A DNA stretch of 15,796 nucleotides from CAZRZN01 sp964604565 (GCA_964604565.1 CAZRZN010000080.1:1-15796), one strand, 5' to 3'; numbered from the stretch's first letter, positions 1 to 7,555 are shown. Numbers and translations: made by a program. Notes: generated from the sequence alone by a model not told the origin.

Positions 1-1421
1 CCAAGCGGCGGGGCCAGCTGCAGACGCGCTGCGACATCGGTGGCCGTGCTGCTGCTCGACCCGTTTTCGATGGTGAAGCGGAAGACAATATCCTCGCCCG
101 GGCTGGGGGTGGGGTTGGCGGCCAGGGTGCCCGCTTCGAGAATGTCGAGGCTGAGGATGGGCGCGCCGCCGCCCGAGGGCACGACCAGATCGCGGGACGC
201 GCTGTTGCCGACGACCGTGTCACCCCCGATAACGCCCGTCACGGTCGAGGTCACGTTGCTATAGGTACCGCCCGCCGCGCCGGCTGGCACGCCCAGGGAC
301 ACGTCGATCTGGCACTGCGCGCCGCTGGCGATGCTGCCGCCGGAAAAGCCGATGTTCGAGGTGCCGACCCCGGTGAGCGTGCCGCCGCAGGAGTTCGACA
401 CGACACTGTCGAAGGTCAGGCCCGGCAGGAACGTCAGATCGTCTGTAAAGGCAACCGAGGATGCAGCCCCGAACCGGTCGCGGTTCCGGATCGTGAAGCG
501 CAGCGTTGTAGACGTGCCCGCATTCGCCGGATTTGTCAGAAAATTCTTTGCGATGTTGAGCGCTTCGACCGTCACATCCAGCGTCGCGGCAGAGATCCCG
601 ACGCTCGTGAAATCCGCTAGCAGCGCGTCGGAGACCAGCGGGATGGATCCTGTAACGGCGGCCACGATATCGACAGTGACGGTGCAGGTGGCCCCGGCCG
701 CAATGGCCGGAAATGTGGGCGCAAACCCGTCCGAGTCCAGGGTGATCGTGCTGCCGCCCACAGGCGCGGTGACAACCGTCGGCAAAGCTGTATTGCCGCA
801 GGTCGTGGCGGCGTTGGAGGGCGAGGCGATCGTCACGCCGCTGGGAAAGGTTTCGCTGAAGTCCAGGTTGCCGATGCCCGCCGCGTTCGCGGAATTGTCG
901 ATGGTATAGGTCACCGTCGTGATCTGGTTGGCGCTCACCGACGCCGGGCTGAGCGATTTCGAAAACCCGGGCCGGGTGGTCACGACCGTCAGATCGTCGG
1001 TCGCAGACCCGCTGTTGCCCGCCGACGAGGTCAGATCGCCAGAGACATTGGTGTAGGTCCCGGCAGAGGCCGCCGTCACGGTGGCGGTGACGGTACATGT
1101 CTCGCCCACGCCAAGCAGCCCGTTCGAGAAAGTGATGGAACTGCCGCCATCTGGCGCGCTGAGGTCGGCACCCACGCAGGTGGTCGAGGCGGCATTGTCC
1201 GCGATGACCAGCCCTGCGGGCAGATTGTCGGTAAAGGCAAGATCGGTGGTCGGCGTGCTTTCGGCGCTGCTGATCGTAAAGGTCAGTGTCGCACTGCTAC
1301 CCGCGCCGATATTGTTCGGCGAGAACACTTTATCGAATGTCAGACCCTGCGCCACCGCCGGTGCGGCCAGAGACATGAGGCCGACAACGAGAAAACAAAG
1401 CACACGTTGGATAACAGCCAT
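1..1421 (-). CDS. Exported protein with tandem DUF11/DUF7933-like Ig-type modules (partial, C-terminus off the left edge)
   Basis: The frame is open from an ATG at 1421 to the window edge, giving about 473 residues. A Shine-Dalgarno AGGGAG lies 8 bases upstream (1430-1435). Residues 1-24 form a signal peptide: a hydrophobic core, then a site after AVA. The mature part is a chain of related modules of roughly 120-130 residues, starting near residues 27, 150, 287 and 422. Recurring elements are an F-x-K-x-x-S/N-P opening, a TFTI/TYTI strand, a FTD-x-LP-like segment, and a C-x-V/I-x-V strand followed by a GTYTNV-like end. Each of the first three modules has a cysteine pair (about 82/109, 208/246, 345/370), plausible disulfides in an exported protein. 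This architecture is typical of secreted or surface repeat proteins with DUF11/DUF7933 domains. It lies 230 bases after gspF on the same strand, so it could be a T2SS substrate; that is inference. The anchor or C-terminal domain is not visible. Confidence 0.85.
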   Translation of the reverse strand, partial: MAVIQRVLCFLVVGLMSLAAPAVAQGLTFDKVFSPNNIGAGSSATLTFTISSAESTPTTDLAFTDNLPAGLVIADNAASTTCVGADLSAPDGGSSITFSNGLLGVGETCTVTATVTAASAGTYTNVSGDLTSSAGNSGSATDDLTVVTTRPGFSKSLSPASVSANQITTVTYTIDNSANAAGIGNLDFSETFPSGVTIASPSNAATTCGNTALPTVVTAPVGGSTITLDSDGFAPTFPAIAAGATCTVTVDIVAAVTGSIPLVSDALLADFTSVGISAATLDVTVEALNIAKNFLTNPANAGTSTTLRFTIRNRDRFGAASSVAFTDDLTFLPGLTFDSVVSNSCGGTLTGVGTSNIGFSGGSIASGAQCQIDVSLGVPAGAAGGTYSNVTSTVTGVIGGDTVVGNSASRDLVVPSGGGAPILSLDILEAGTLAANPTPSPGEDIVFRFTIENGSSSSTATDVAARLQLAPPL

Positions 1422-1465
1422 TTCAGTCTCTCCCTTTCGAACGCCGGCCCCTTCGCGGAGCGCCT

Positions 1466-1478
1466 GACGTCGAACGTC
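1466..1478. repeat. Inverted repeat GACGT-N3-ACGTC upstream of the Ig-module gene
   Basis: Perfect 5-base arms surround a 3-base centre. It lies 45-57 bases upstream of the ATG at 1421 and about 24 bases (centre to centre) from a second palindrome at 1490-1501. It could be an operator for the Ig-module gene; no known regulator motif was recognised. Confidence 0.4.
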
Positions 1479-1489
1479 TCTTTCACTGT

Positions 1490-1501
1490 CACGATATCGT
1501 G
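1490..1501. promoter_or_regulatory. Perfect 12-base palindrome CACGATATCGTG, possible operator
   Basis: The sequence is identical to its own reverse complement over 12 bases. It sits 69-80 bases upstream of the Ig-module gene start, where a transcription factor would bind. The palindrome is directly visible; regulatory function is inferred from position only. No clear sigma-70 promoter was found around it. Confidence 0.35.
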
Positions 1502-1621
1502 CACAGCCTTTACAATTTTGGTAACCTGCGAGACGCGCCCAATGGAAGCTTGAAGGCAGGGGGCGAGCCTATAAACCTGCAGTTGATACCCAATTGCGAC
1601 ATTCCGGCGACAGCGCATATT

Positions 1622-1636
1622 TCCCGCGTTGCGGGA
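1622..1636 (-). repeat. Short hairpin TCCCGC-N3-GCGGGA after gspF
   Basis: A 6-base perfect stem with a 3-base loop begins 15 bases past the gspF stop codon. There is no U-rich tract after it on either strand, so it is at best a weak terminator or an RNA 3' end stabiliser for the gspC-F transcript. Confidence 0.25.
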
Positions 1637-1651
1637 TCGTGCTTGACCGGA

Positions 1652-2872
1652 TCAGGGCGTGACCAGAGTCTGCAGATCGAAGATCGGCAGAAGAACTGAC
1701 AGCACGATCACCAGAACCATGCCGCCCACCAGCATCATCAGCGCCGGTTCCAGCAGCGCGGCCAGCCGCTTGCGTTGTGTCGATAGGCCGTTTTCCACCA
1801 GCGCGGCGGCGCGCCCGGTCATCCGCGCCAGACGCGCCGAAACTTCGCCCGCGCCGATCAGTTGCCGCGCCACAGGGGGCACGAAACTCAGTGCTGACAG
1901 CGCGCGCGACAGCGTTTCGCCCTCACGCAGCGATACGGCGACGGCCTCGGCCTCGGTCCGGAAACGGGTGATCGTCAGCACGGTCGCGGCGCTGTCGACG
2001 GCAATCGGCACCGTGTGCCGCGCGTCCAGCACCAGCGCGAGCGTGCGCAGGTACTGCACCGCCGCGGCGGACCGGATCAACCCGCCCACCACGGGCAGGC
2101 GCAGGAGCAGGCCGTCCCGCCTGTCGCGCAGGGCGGGCACCCGCGCACTGGTCACCCCAAGCGCGATCACGGCCAGTCCCCCTGCGCCGATCAGGATCAG
2201 ATGCCCTTCGATCCAGCGTGACATCGCCATCATGACCTGCGTCAACTGCGGCAAGGGGCGTCCCGAAGTTTCGAACAGGGCGACGATTTCCGGCGCCACG
2301 GTGACAAATAGAACCCCCGCCACAAGGACAGAGACGACCGCAACGAAGGCCGGATAGACCAGCGCAGAACCCAATTGCGCGCGGTCGCTGCGCGCCGTCT
2401 CAAGGTGGTCGGCTAGACTGTTGAAAACACTGGAAAGCTCCCCGGCGCGCTCCCCGGCCTGAATGGCGGCGAGGTAGTAACGCGGAAAGCCCGCGCCGCT
2501 GTTTTCCAAGGCGTCGGCAAGTGGTTCGCCCTCAAGCAGGGCCGATTGCGCGCGCGCCACCACCAGATCCAGCGCGGCTGTGCTGCCCGCACTGCGCAGC
2601 GTGCCGAGGGCGGTGTCCACGGCCATTTCCGCGCCAAGCAGAACCGCCATCTGCCGCGTGAACACCGCCTGCAAGTCGCGCGACAGACGAGCCCGGCCCA
2701 GCCGCGGCACCCGGCCCGCGCCCCGCGTGCGGCTGCCGCGCGCAGTGAGTTCCGACACATACAGGCCCTGCGCCCTGAGCAGTTCGGAGGCATGTGCCTC
2801 TGTCTCTGCCACCATTGTCCCGGCCTTGCGGCGGCCCTCGGCGGTATAGGCAACGTAGCCATAGGGTTTCAC
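1652..2872 (-). CDS. gspF: Type II secretion system inner-membrane platform protein GspF
   Basis: A 406-residue polytopic inner-membrane protein that forms the T2SS platform. It contacts the ATPase GspE and GspL and couples ATP hydrolysis to pseudopilus growth. Two T2SSF repeats are visible. The first (about 65-190) contains QAGERAGEL and ends in a membrane segment near 170-193. The second (about 268-398) contains GAGEVSARL and ends in a membrane segment near 376-398. A middle hydrophobic stretch lies at 223-243. Length matches the family, about 400 residues. I chose the GTG at 2872, which overlaps the gspE stop by four bases (GTGA) and gives the canonical N-terminus (KPYGYVAYTAEG, then the G-x-x-VSELT region). 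A longer frame upstream runs through gspE in another frame and is unlikely. It is the last gsp gene of the C-D-E-F block. Confidence 0.95.
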   Translation of the reverse strand: MKPYGYVAYTAEGRRKAGTMVAETEAHASELLRAQGLYVSELTARGSRTRGAGRVPRLGRARLSRDLQAVFTRQMAVLLGAEMAVDTALGTLRSAGSTAALDLVVARAQSALLEGEPLADALENSGAGFPRYYLAAIQAGERAGELSSVFNSLADHLETARSDRAQLGSALVYPAFVAVVSVLVAGVLFVTVAPEIVALFETSGRPLPQLTQVMMAMSRWIEGHLILIGAGGLAVIALGVTSARVPALRDRRDGLLLRLPVVGGLIRSAAAVQYLRTLALVLDARHTVPIAVDSAATVLTITRFRTEAEAVAVSLREGETLSRALSALSFVPPVARQLIGAGEVSARLARMTGRAAALVENGLSTQRKRLAALLEPALMMLVGGMVLVIVLSVLLPIFDLQTLVTP

Positions 2873-4356
2873 GCGCCGTCCCCGACAACGCGCAGTGCCT
2901 CTGACAGGCTGCTGCGGCCTTCGGCGACCACGCGCAGCGCCTGTCCCAGCAACCGGTCGCGGGGCGCAAGCGCGCCTTGCCACAGCCTGCCCTCCCCCGC
3001 GCCGTCGGTGATGGCCTCGCGCAGGGTCTCGTCAATCTCGAGGATTTCGAAGATCCCGATGCGTCCGGAATATCCGCTGGCATTACAGGCCGCGCAGCCG
3101 ACCGGGTCATGCAGCACAGTCGGCATCGCCACACCGGCGCGGTCGAACTGCGCCGCGTCTGATGCATCCGGTGGCCGGCCGCGGCGGCAGTCGGGACACA
3201 GCCGGCGCAAGAGGCGCTGTGCGATCACCCCGCGCAACGTGGCCGCGATCAGAAAGTTTTCCAATCCCAGATCGCGCAGCCGCACCACCGCACTGACAGA
3301 GTTGTTGGCATGCAGCGAGGAAAACACCAGATGCCCGGTCAGGGCCGCCTGTGCGGCGGTGCTTGCCGTCTCGCCATCGCGGATTTCCCCCACGAGGATC
3401 ACGTCGGGATCCTGCCGCAGGGTCGCCCGAAGTCCGGCGGCGAATGTCATACCGATCTCGGCATTGATCTGGGTTTGGGAAATGCCGGTAAGGTCGTATT
3501 CGATCGGGTCCTCGACCGTCACGATGTTGCGTTCCTCGCGGTCGGCCAGCTTCAGCAGGGAATACAATGTGGTGGTCTTACCAGCGCCGGTGGGACCGGT
3601 TGCAAGAATGACGCCATTCGGGATCGTGGCCAGCCGTTCCAGCAGCGCGATCTGCGCCGGGTCGAGGCCCAGCGCATCCAGCGGCACCAGTCCCGCGGCG
3701 CGGTCAAGGATCCGCAGCACGATGCGTTCGCCATAATTACCGGGCAGCGAACTGACCCGCGTGTCGATCATCCGCCCGCCCAGCCGGAGCGGGATGCGGC
3801 CATCCTGTGGCAGGCGCGTCTCGGCAATGTCCAGCCCGGCCATGACCTTGAGGCGCGAGACGACCCGCTTGACCGGCACATCCGGCCGGTCGAGAACGGT
3901 TTGCAGAAAGCCGTCGATGCGCATTCTGACGCGCAGGCCGCCCTCATGCGGTTCCACATGCAGATCCGACGCGCCCTCCAGCACCGCCTGCCGCAAGAGC
4001 TGGTTCACCAGTTGGATCACCGGCGCTTCGGTCGCGTCTTCCAGAAGGTCGCGACCGCGCTGGGAACCGACATCCTCCTGAATTTCGAAGGTCACGGGTT
4101 CCTCTCCGCCCTCCCGGCTGCCATTGTGATAAAGCCGCGCCAGAACCGCTTCGAACCCGGCCATATCCATCTGCCGCAAGGGCGCCCGCAGCCCGATGCG
4201 GCGCTGCGCCTCACGCAGGCCGGTCAGCGTGGCCTCCGGACCTGTGACCAGAACGCCGCCATCCACCGCCACGCCATGATCGCGGGCAAACGCATATCCC
4301 AGCATCCTGCCCGGTTCGGCAGCTTTAGATGGCGACGGATCTTGTGGCTGGGCCAT
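2869..4356 (-). CDS. gspE: Type II secretion system ATPase GspE
   Basis: A 495-residue cytoplasmic secretion ATPase of the GspE/PulE family, which drives pseudopilus assembly as a hexamer docked on GspL and GspF. An N-terminal region (1-105) is followed by the N2 domain (about 110-230) and the RecA-like motor. Visible motifs are Walker A GPTGAGKTT (254-262), the Asp box TVEDPIEY (280-287), Walker B within DPDVILVGEIRD (316-327) and the His box GHLVFSSLHANN (341-352). A zinc-binding domain has cysteines 387/390 and 421/424 as two CxxC pairs, as expected for GspE rather than PilT. All catalytic elements are intact. No in-frame ATG, GTG or TTG precedes 4356 before a stop, so this is the earliest start. 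It lies 146 bases after gspD, a gap with no recognisable promoter, and overlaps gspF by four bases. Confidence 0.97.
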   Translation of the reverse strand: MAQPQDPSPSKAAEPGRMLGYAFARDHGVAVDGGVLVTGPEATLTGLREAQRRIGLRAPLRQMDMAGFEAVLARLYHNGSREGGEEPVTFEIQEDVGSQRGRDLLEDATEAPVIQLVNQLLRQAVLEGASDLHVEPHEGGLRVRMRIDGFLQTVLDRPDVPVKRVVSRLKVMAGLDIAETRLPQDGRIPLRLGGRMIDTRVSSLPGNYGERIVLRILDRAAGLVPLDALGLDPAQIALLERLATIPNGVILATGPTGAGKTTTLYSLLKLADREERNIVTVEDPIEYDLTGISQTQINAEIGMTFAAGLRATLRQDPDVILVGEIRDGETASTAAQAALTGHLVFSSLHANNSVSAVVRLRDLGLENFLIAATLRGVIAQRLLRRLCPDCRRGRPPDASDAAQFDRAGVAMPTVLHDPVGCAACNASGYSGRIGIFEILEIDETLREAITDGAGEGRLWQGALAPRDRLLGQALRVVAEGRSSLSEALRVVGDGA

Positions 4357-4502
4357 CGGGTGTCGGGTTCCTCGGCGGGTCGGCTGTGCACGGGTTGGGC
4401 GATGGGACCGGTTGGCGGAGTGTTACTCTCCCCGATGCCACCCGGCCCATGCACTCGACATTGCCGCGCCACAGGCAACACTGCAAGCCCGCAGCCGCGC
4501 GG

Positions 4503-6308
4503 TCAGTTTCCGTTGAAACGCAGACGGCTGGGAAGCGGCGGGTAGTTGCGGGTTTCCGCCGCCCGGTCGATGAACCCTGCATCAAAGGGCTGGTTCAGAT
4601 CGGCCCCGTCAAAGGGCAGCGACCCAAGCGGTGTCTGAGGGAAACGCGTGCTGTCCTCGGGCTGGATGGCAAGGCTGGCGCTGCGCGCCTCGCGGGCCAG
4701 TTCGCGGGTCAGCCGGGTGGCTTCCTGATCNNNNNNNNNNNNNNNNNNNNNNNNNNNNNNNNNNNNNNNNNNNNNNNNNNNNNNNNNNNNNNNNNNNNNN
4801 NNNNNNNNNNNNNNNNNNNNNNNNNNNNNNCCTGCCGAAGAGGTCGAATTGGTCAGGTTTGACACTTCCTGCTTGATCACCATGCGCACGGTGCCATCGG
4901 CATTGATCTGCGGAACCACGTTCAGCGTCAGGCCGACATCCTGCCGCTCGATCGTCTGAAACGGTTCCTCGACCGCGCCCTGCCCCACCTGCGTGAACTG
5001 TCCGGTCACGAAGGGCACATTCTGCGCCACGACGATCTCTGCCTCCTGCCCGTTCAACGTCATGATCGACGGGGTCGACAGCAACCGCGTGCTGCGCGTC
5101 TGCGCGATGGCAGTCAACAGTCCGGCAATTCCGGTGGTCGAGTCGCCACGCCGCCCGCCGATCACGCCGCCGTTGCCCGGATTGGCGACATCGCCGTTCA
5201 ACACGGTCGATACCAGGCTGGTGAGGCTGGGCCGTCCCTCCAGCGCGAATTGCACGCCACCGACGATCGCATCGTTCAGCACGGCACCGAACTGCACGGA
5301 CAGATCCGAAAACCCGTCCACCGACATCTCGAAGATCACCGCCTCTACAAGCACCTGCGTCGGGCGGCGGTCCAGATGCTGAATCATGGCGACAATCTCC
5401 GGCATCCGGTCGGCGGGCGCGGAAATCAGCAGCGAATTGGTCCCCGGTTCCGACACGATGCGGATTTCACCACCGGTCGTGTCGGCGCCCTGAAAGCTGC
5501 GCAGGACCACATCCGACAGTTGCGCCGCATCGGCATAGTTGATCTGGACCACCCGGCTTTGCTGACTGTTCTGCTGCGCATCCAGCCGTCCAGCCAAGGC
5601 CCGGATCTGGTCACGCAGGCCCTGCGGGCCAAGGACCAGCAGCGCGTTGGATCGCGGGTCCACGCTGACGCTGGCCCCGTCAGGAATAATGCCCATCGAC
5701 TGCACGATCTGCAAAACCTCGCGTGCGTCGCCATTGCGCAGGCGGATCATCTCGATCGGATCCGCGCGCGGCTGGTCAAGTTCGGAGATCAGGTTCTGAA
5801 TGCGACGGAAGTTGCCCACCCGATCCGACAGGATGATCATCCGCGCCTCCGGCACCGTCGAAATAACCGCCTCGGCCGGCAAAAGCGGCCGGATCACATC
5901 CACCACCTCGGCAACGGGGATATGTCGCAAGCGGATTACGCGGGTTTCATAAAGGCCGGATCCCGCCGCCCCGGGCGACAGCTCGCGCGCCGTGTTGAGC
6001 GGCACGATCCGGTCCGCGTCGACGCCCTCGACGATGGTCAGGCGGTTGACCTCCAGCACGTTGAGGAAGATTTCGTAAAGCGCGGCGGGCGACACGGTGC
6101 CGGGGGCCAACACGGTGACCGTGCCCCGCACACCGGGATCGATGACGAAGTTTCGTCCCGTGGCCTCTGACACGATCTCGACAAAGCTGCGCAGGTCCGC
6201 GTCCCGCAGATCCAGCTCCCCCTGCGCGCGCGCGACACCCGGAAACAAGGTGCAAAAGGCCATGACGAGTGCCAAAAGCCAGATGCGGACCACGCATGGC
6301 CCGCGCAT
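4503..6308 (-). CDS. gspD: Type II secretion system outer-membrane secretin GspD (interrupted by an assembly gap)
   Basis: GspD forms the outer-membrane channel of the T2SS. From the ATG at 6308 the protein has a signal peptide (1-28, site after ARA). Next come N0 (about 31-110), three KH-like N domains (N1 120-180, N2 185-243, N3 250-315) and the secretin core from about 318 (QVLVEAVIFEMS, then TRLLSTPSIMTLNGQEAEI and the VGLTLNVVPQI region). The sequence then enters 100 Ns at 4731-4830. The secretin signature region that should follow (the GGL, VPLLGDIP, LF and NLMVFIRP elements) is absent, so it must lie in the gap. After the gap, about 75 residues form a charged tail that may include a pilotin-binding S region. 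An in-frame GTG at 6371 would add 21 residues before the signal peptide, but no Shine-Dalgarno supports it. The frame is continuous across the gap only if the gap size is right modulo 3. Confidence 0.93.
   Translation of the reverse strand: MRGPCVVRIWLLALVMAFCTLFPGVARAQGELDLRDADLRSFVEIVSEATGRNFVIDPGVRGTVTVLAPGTVSPAALYEIFLNVLEVNRLTIVEGVDADRIVPLNTARELSPGAAGSGLYETRVIRLRHIPVAEVVDVIRPLLPAEAVISTVPEARMIILSDRVGNFRRIQNLISELDQPRADPIEMIRLRNGDAREVLQIVQSMGIIPDGASVSVDPRSNALLVLGPQGLRDQIRALAGRLDAQQNSQQSRVVQINYADAAQLSDVVLRSFQGADTTGGEIRIVSEPGTNSLLISAPADRMPEIVAMIQHLDRRPTQVLVEAVIFEMSVDGFSDLSVQFGAVLNDAIVGGVQFALEGRPSLTSLVSTVLNGDVANPGNGGVIGGRRGDSTTGIAGLLTAIAQTRSTRLLSTPSIMTLNGQEAEIVVAQNVPFVTGQFTQVGQGAVEEPFQTIERQDVGLTLNVVPQINADGTVRMVIKQEVSNLTNSTSSAXXXXXXXXXXXXXXXXXXXXXXXXXXXXXXXXXXDQEATRLTRELAREARSASLAIQPEDSTRFPQTPLGSLPFDGADLNQPFDAGFIDRAAETRNYPPLPSRLRFNGN
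4731..4830. other. Assembly gap of exactly 100 Ns inside gspD
   Basis: The run is exactly 100 unknown bases. A round 100 is the usual placeholder for a gap of unknown length, so the true distance need not be 100. The flanking gspD fragments lack the C-terminal part of the secretin barrel, which suggests that more than 100 bases are missing. Confidence 0.98.
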
Positions 6309-6453
6309 GTCTGCCGATAGTCCTGCCCGCACTCTCGTGCCCTCTCGATTTTTCGATCCGTGCGTTATCACGGTTGTTTTGCGAAACCATAGCGCGAACC
6401 GGTTGCTTTGTCTCCCCCAGCGTTGAATGGCGGGGCCGAATATGGCCGCACGG

Positions 6454-6927
6454 TCACTCCTGAAAGGCCAAAAGCGCGTTCTGCCCCTGGTTGTCGATCC
6501 TCAGGCCCTCCGGTTCGATGGCCAGGACGGTGACCCCCTCCGCCAAGGTGTCTCCGACGCGCAGCAGCCTGTCCCCGGTCGGATGCGAAACGATCGCCCA
6601 GCGATTGCCGCCGTTGCTGACGACACCCTTCAGCGCATAGCCAAGGGACTCGAGCGGCGGAGCCGGGGGCTGCGGTGGCTGCGCCTCGACAGGTTCGGGG
6701 GGACGCGGCGGCTGTGGCTCCGGCGGCGTGAATGTGCCGAACAATGACGGCCAGCGCGTGGGCGGCTGCGGCTCGGGCAAGTTCAGCGCAAGCGCGTCCG
6801 CGGCGGGATCCTCACCGATCTGTCCCGCTTCGGGCAGTGGATCCTGCACCGCGCGCCAAAGCATCCCGCCCGACCAGACGGCCGCGGCAAGGGTCAGTGG
6901 CGTCAATAGCCAGGCCAGCCAGCGCAT
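6454..6927 (-). CDS. gspC: Type II secretion system protein GspC, short form without a PDZ domain
   Basis: A 157-residue bitopic inner-membrane protein that links the inner-membrane platform to the N0 domain of the secretin GspD. It has a single N-terminal membrane segment (about 4-24). A linker (about 31-92) becomes strongly proline-rich (EPQPP, PPRPPEP, PPQPPAPP). A homology-region domain (about 94-157) contains LKGVVSNGGNRWAIV, VGDTL and VLAIEPEGLRI. The protein ends there, so the PDZ or coiled-coil domain found in many GspC proteins is absent. I chose the ATG at 6927 because GGAG (6936-6939) lies 8 bases upstream and the membrane segment follows at once; the frame extends upstream but without GspC character. 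It is the first gene of the C-D-E-F block and is divergent from the lipoprotein gene at 7043. Confidence 0.85.
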   Translation of the reverse strand: MRWLAWLLTPLTLAAAVWSGGMLWRAVQDPLPEAGQIGEDPAADALALNLPEPQPPTRWPSLFGTFTPPEPQPPRPPEPVEAQPPQPPAPPLESLGYALKGVVSNGGNRWAIVSHPTGDRLLRVGDTLAEGVTVLAIEPEGLRIDNQGQNALLAFQE

Positions 6928-6978
6928 GTCGATATCTCCATTGCCAAGAGGTCGGTCGGTTTTCGTGGACGCTTGACC

Positions 6979-7020
6979 CCTTGAAGTGGTAACATGCGCC
7001 ACGATCAAGGCAAACCTTGG
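6979..7020. repeat. Overlapping inverted repeats in the gspC/lipoprotein divergent region
   Basis: CCTTGA (6979-6984) and GTGG (6986-6989) face CCAC (6999-7002) and TCAAGG (7005-7010), forming a long imperfect inverted repeat. The right arm can pair instead with CCTTG at 7015-7019 in a tight CAAGG-CAAA-CCTTG hairpin. The two pairings exclude each other. This lies 23-64 bases before the lipoprotein start. It may be an operator or a 5' leader structure; function is unproven. Confidence 0.35.
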
Positions 7021-7042
7021 CGACGATGAGGAATAGAGCAGT

Positions 7043-7555
7043 ATGGGACCGAAACGGATCACTCTGGCGCTGTTGGCGCTTGGATTGACGTTGCCTCTGG
7101 CGGCTTGCGACACCGCGCCCGGCAACGTGAACGGCTTTCGCAAGAATTATTTCACGGCCCGTAGCGCGCTCGAAGAGGGGCGGTATTCGCAGGCAAGCCG
7201 ACAGTATCAACAACTGATGGCCAGCGCCGGCCCTTTTCTGCCACGGATCCAGCTGGAATATGCCCACAGCCTGCTGAGGGCCGGCGATTACAACGGCGCG
7301 GCGCGCGCCGGGGAGCAGATGGCGTCACGCGAAAGCGGCGCGGGCGGCGCGGCTGCTTTGGCCGTGGCAGCGACGGCCCGCCACGAATTGGGCCTCGCGG
7401 CCCTCGCCGAGGGTCAGACAGGCGCCGGGCGCGCGCATCTTCAAAAGGCGCAGACGGCGATGAACCAGGTTCTGGCGACCCATCCGGAACTGGATCCTCT
7501 GGGCGCGCTTGCCGGACGACGCGCAAGTATCGAGGTCAGGCTACAGACACTGTGA
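7043..7555 (+). CDS. TPR-like lipoprotein between gspM and gspC; candidate secretin pilotin or accessory factor
   Basis: The protein has 170 residues. A lipoprotein signal peptide ends in the lipobox L-A-A-C with the lipidated cysteine at residue 22, followed by Asp. The mature part is helical and alanine-rich. It resembles tetratricopeptide units: NYFTARSALEEGRYSQASRQY, then QLEYAHSLLRAGDYNGAARAG, then a third helix pair around LGLAALAEGQTGAGRAHLQKA. GAGGA (7028-7032) precedes the ATG. It is the only gene on the plus strand among the minus-strand gsp genes, divergent from gspC and convergent with gspM. TPR lipoproteins such as PilF/PilW act as pilotins for type IV pilus secretins, and no gspS is seen here, so a pilotin role for GspD is a reasonable inference. 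Asp at +2 would favour inner-membrane retention in E. coli, which argues against that role, but sorting rules differ between groups. Confidence 0.8.
   Translation: MGPKRITLALLALGLTLPLAACDTAPGNVNGFRKNYFTARSALEEGRYSQASRQYQQLMASAGPFLPRIQLEYAHSLLRAGDYNGAARAGEQMASRESGAGGAAALAVAATARHELGLAALAEGQTGAGRAHLQKAQTAMNQVLATHPELDPLGALAGRRASIEVRLQTL

Noticed and set aside
259..1098. Long minus-strand frame of 279 codons inside the Ig-module gene
   Set aside because: It is another frame of the real gene, rich in Arg/His with no family features. The true frame has a signal peptide, repeats and a Shine-Dalgarno.
4357..4502. Small gene or terminator between gspD and gspE
   Set aside because: No frame with a start and ribosome site was convincing, and the best stem there is four base pairs.
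2546..4545. Long plus-strand frames opposite gspF and gspE
   Set aside because: They are antisense shadows in GC-rich coding DNA. The proteins are Arg/Ser/Gln-rich and low in hydrophobic order, while the minus strand encodes intact GspE and GspF.
5250..6170. Plus-strand frame of 306 codons opposite gspD
   Set aside because: It is an antisense shadow: His/Arg/Gln-rich with no domain. GspD domains are clear on the other strand.
6973..6995. Sigma-70 promoter TTGACC / TAACAT before the lipoprotein gene
   Set aside because: Both boxes look fair, but the spacer is only 11 bases, too short for a working promoter.
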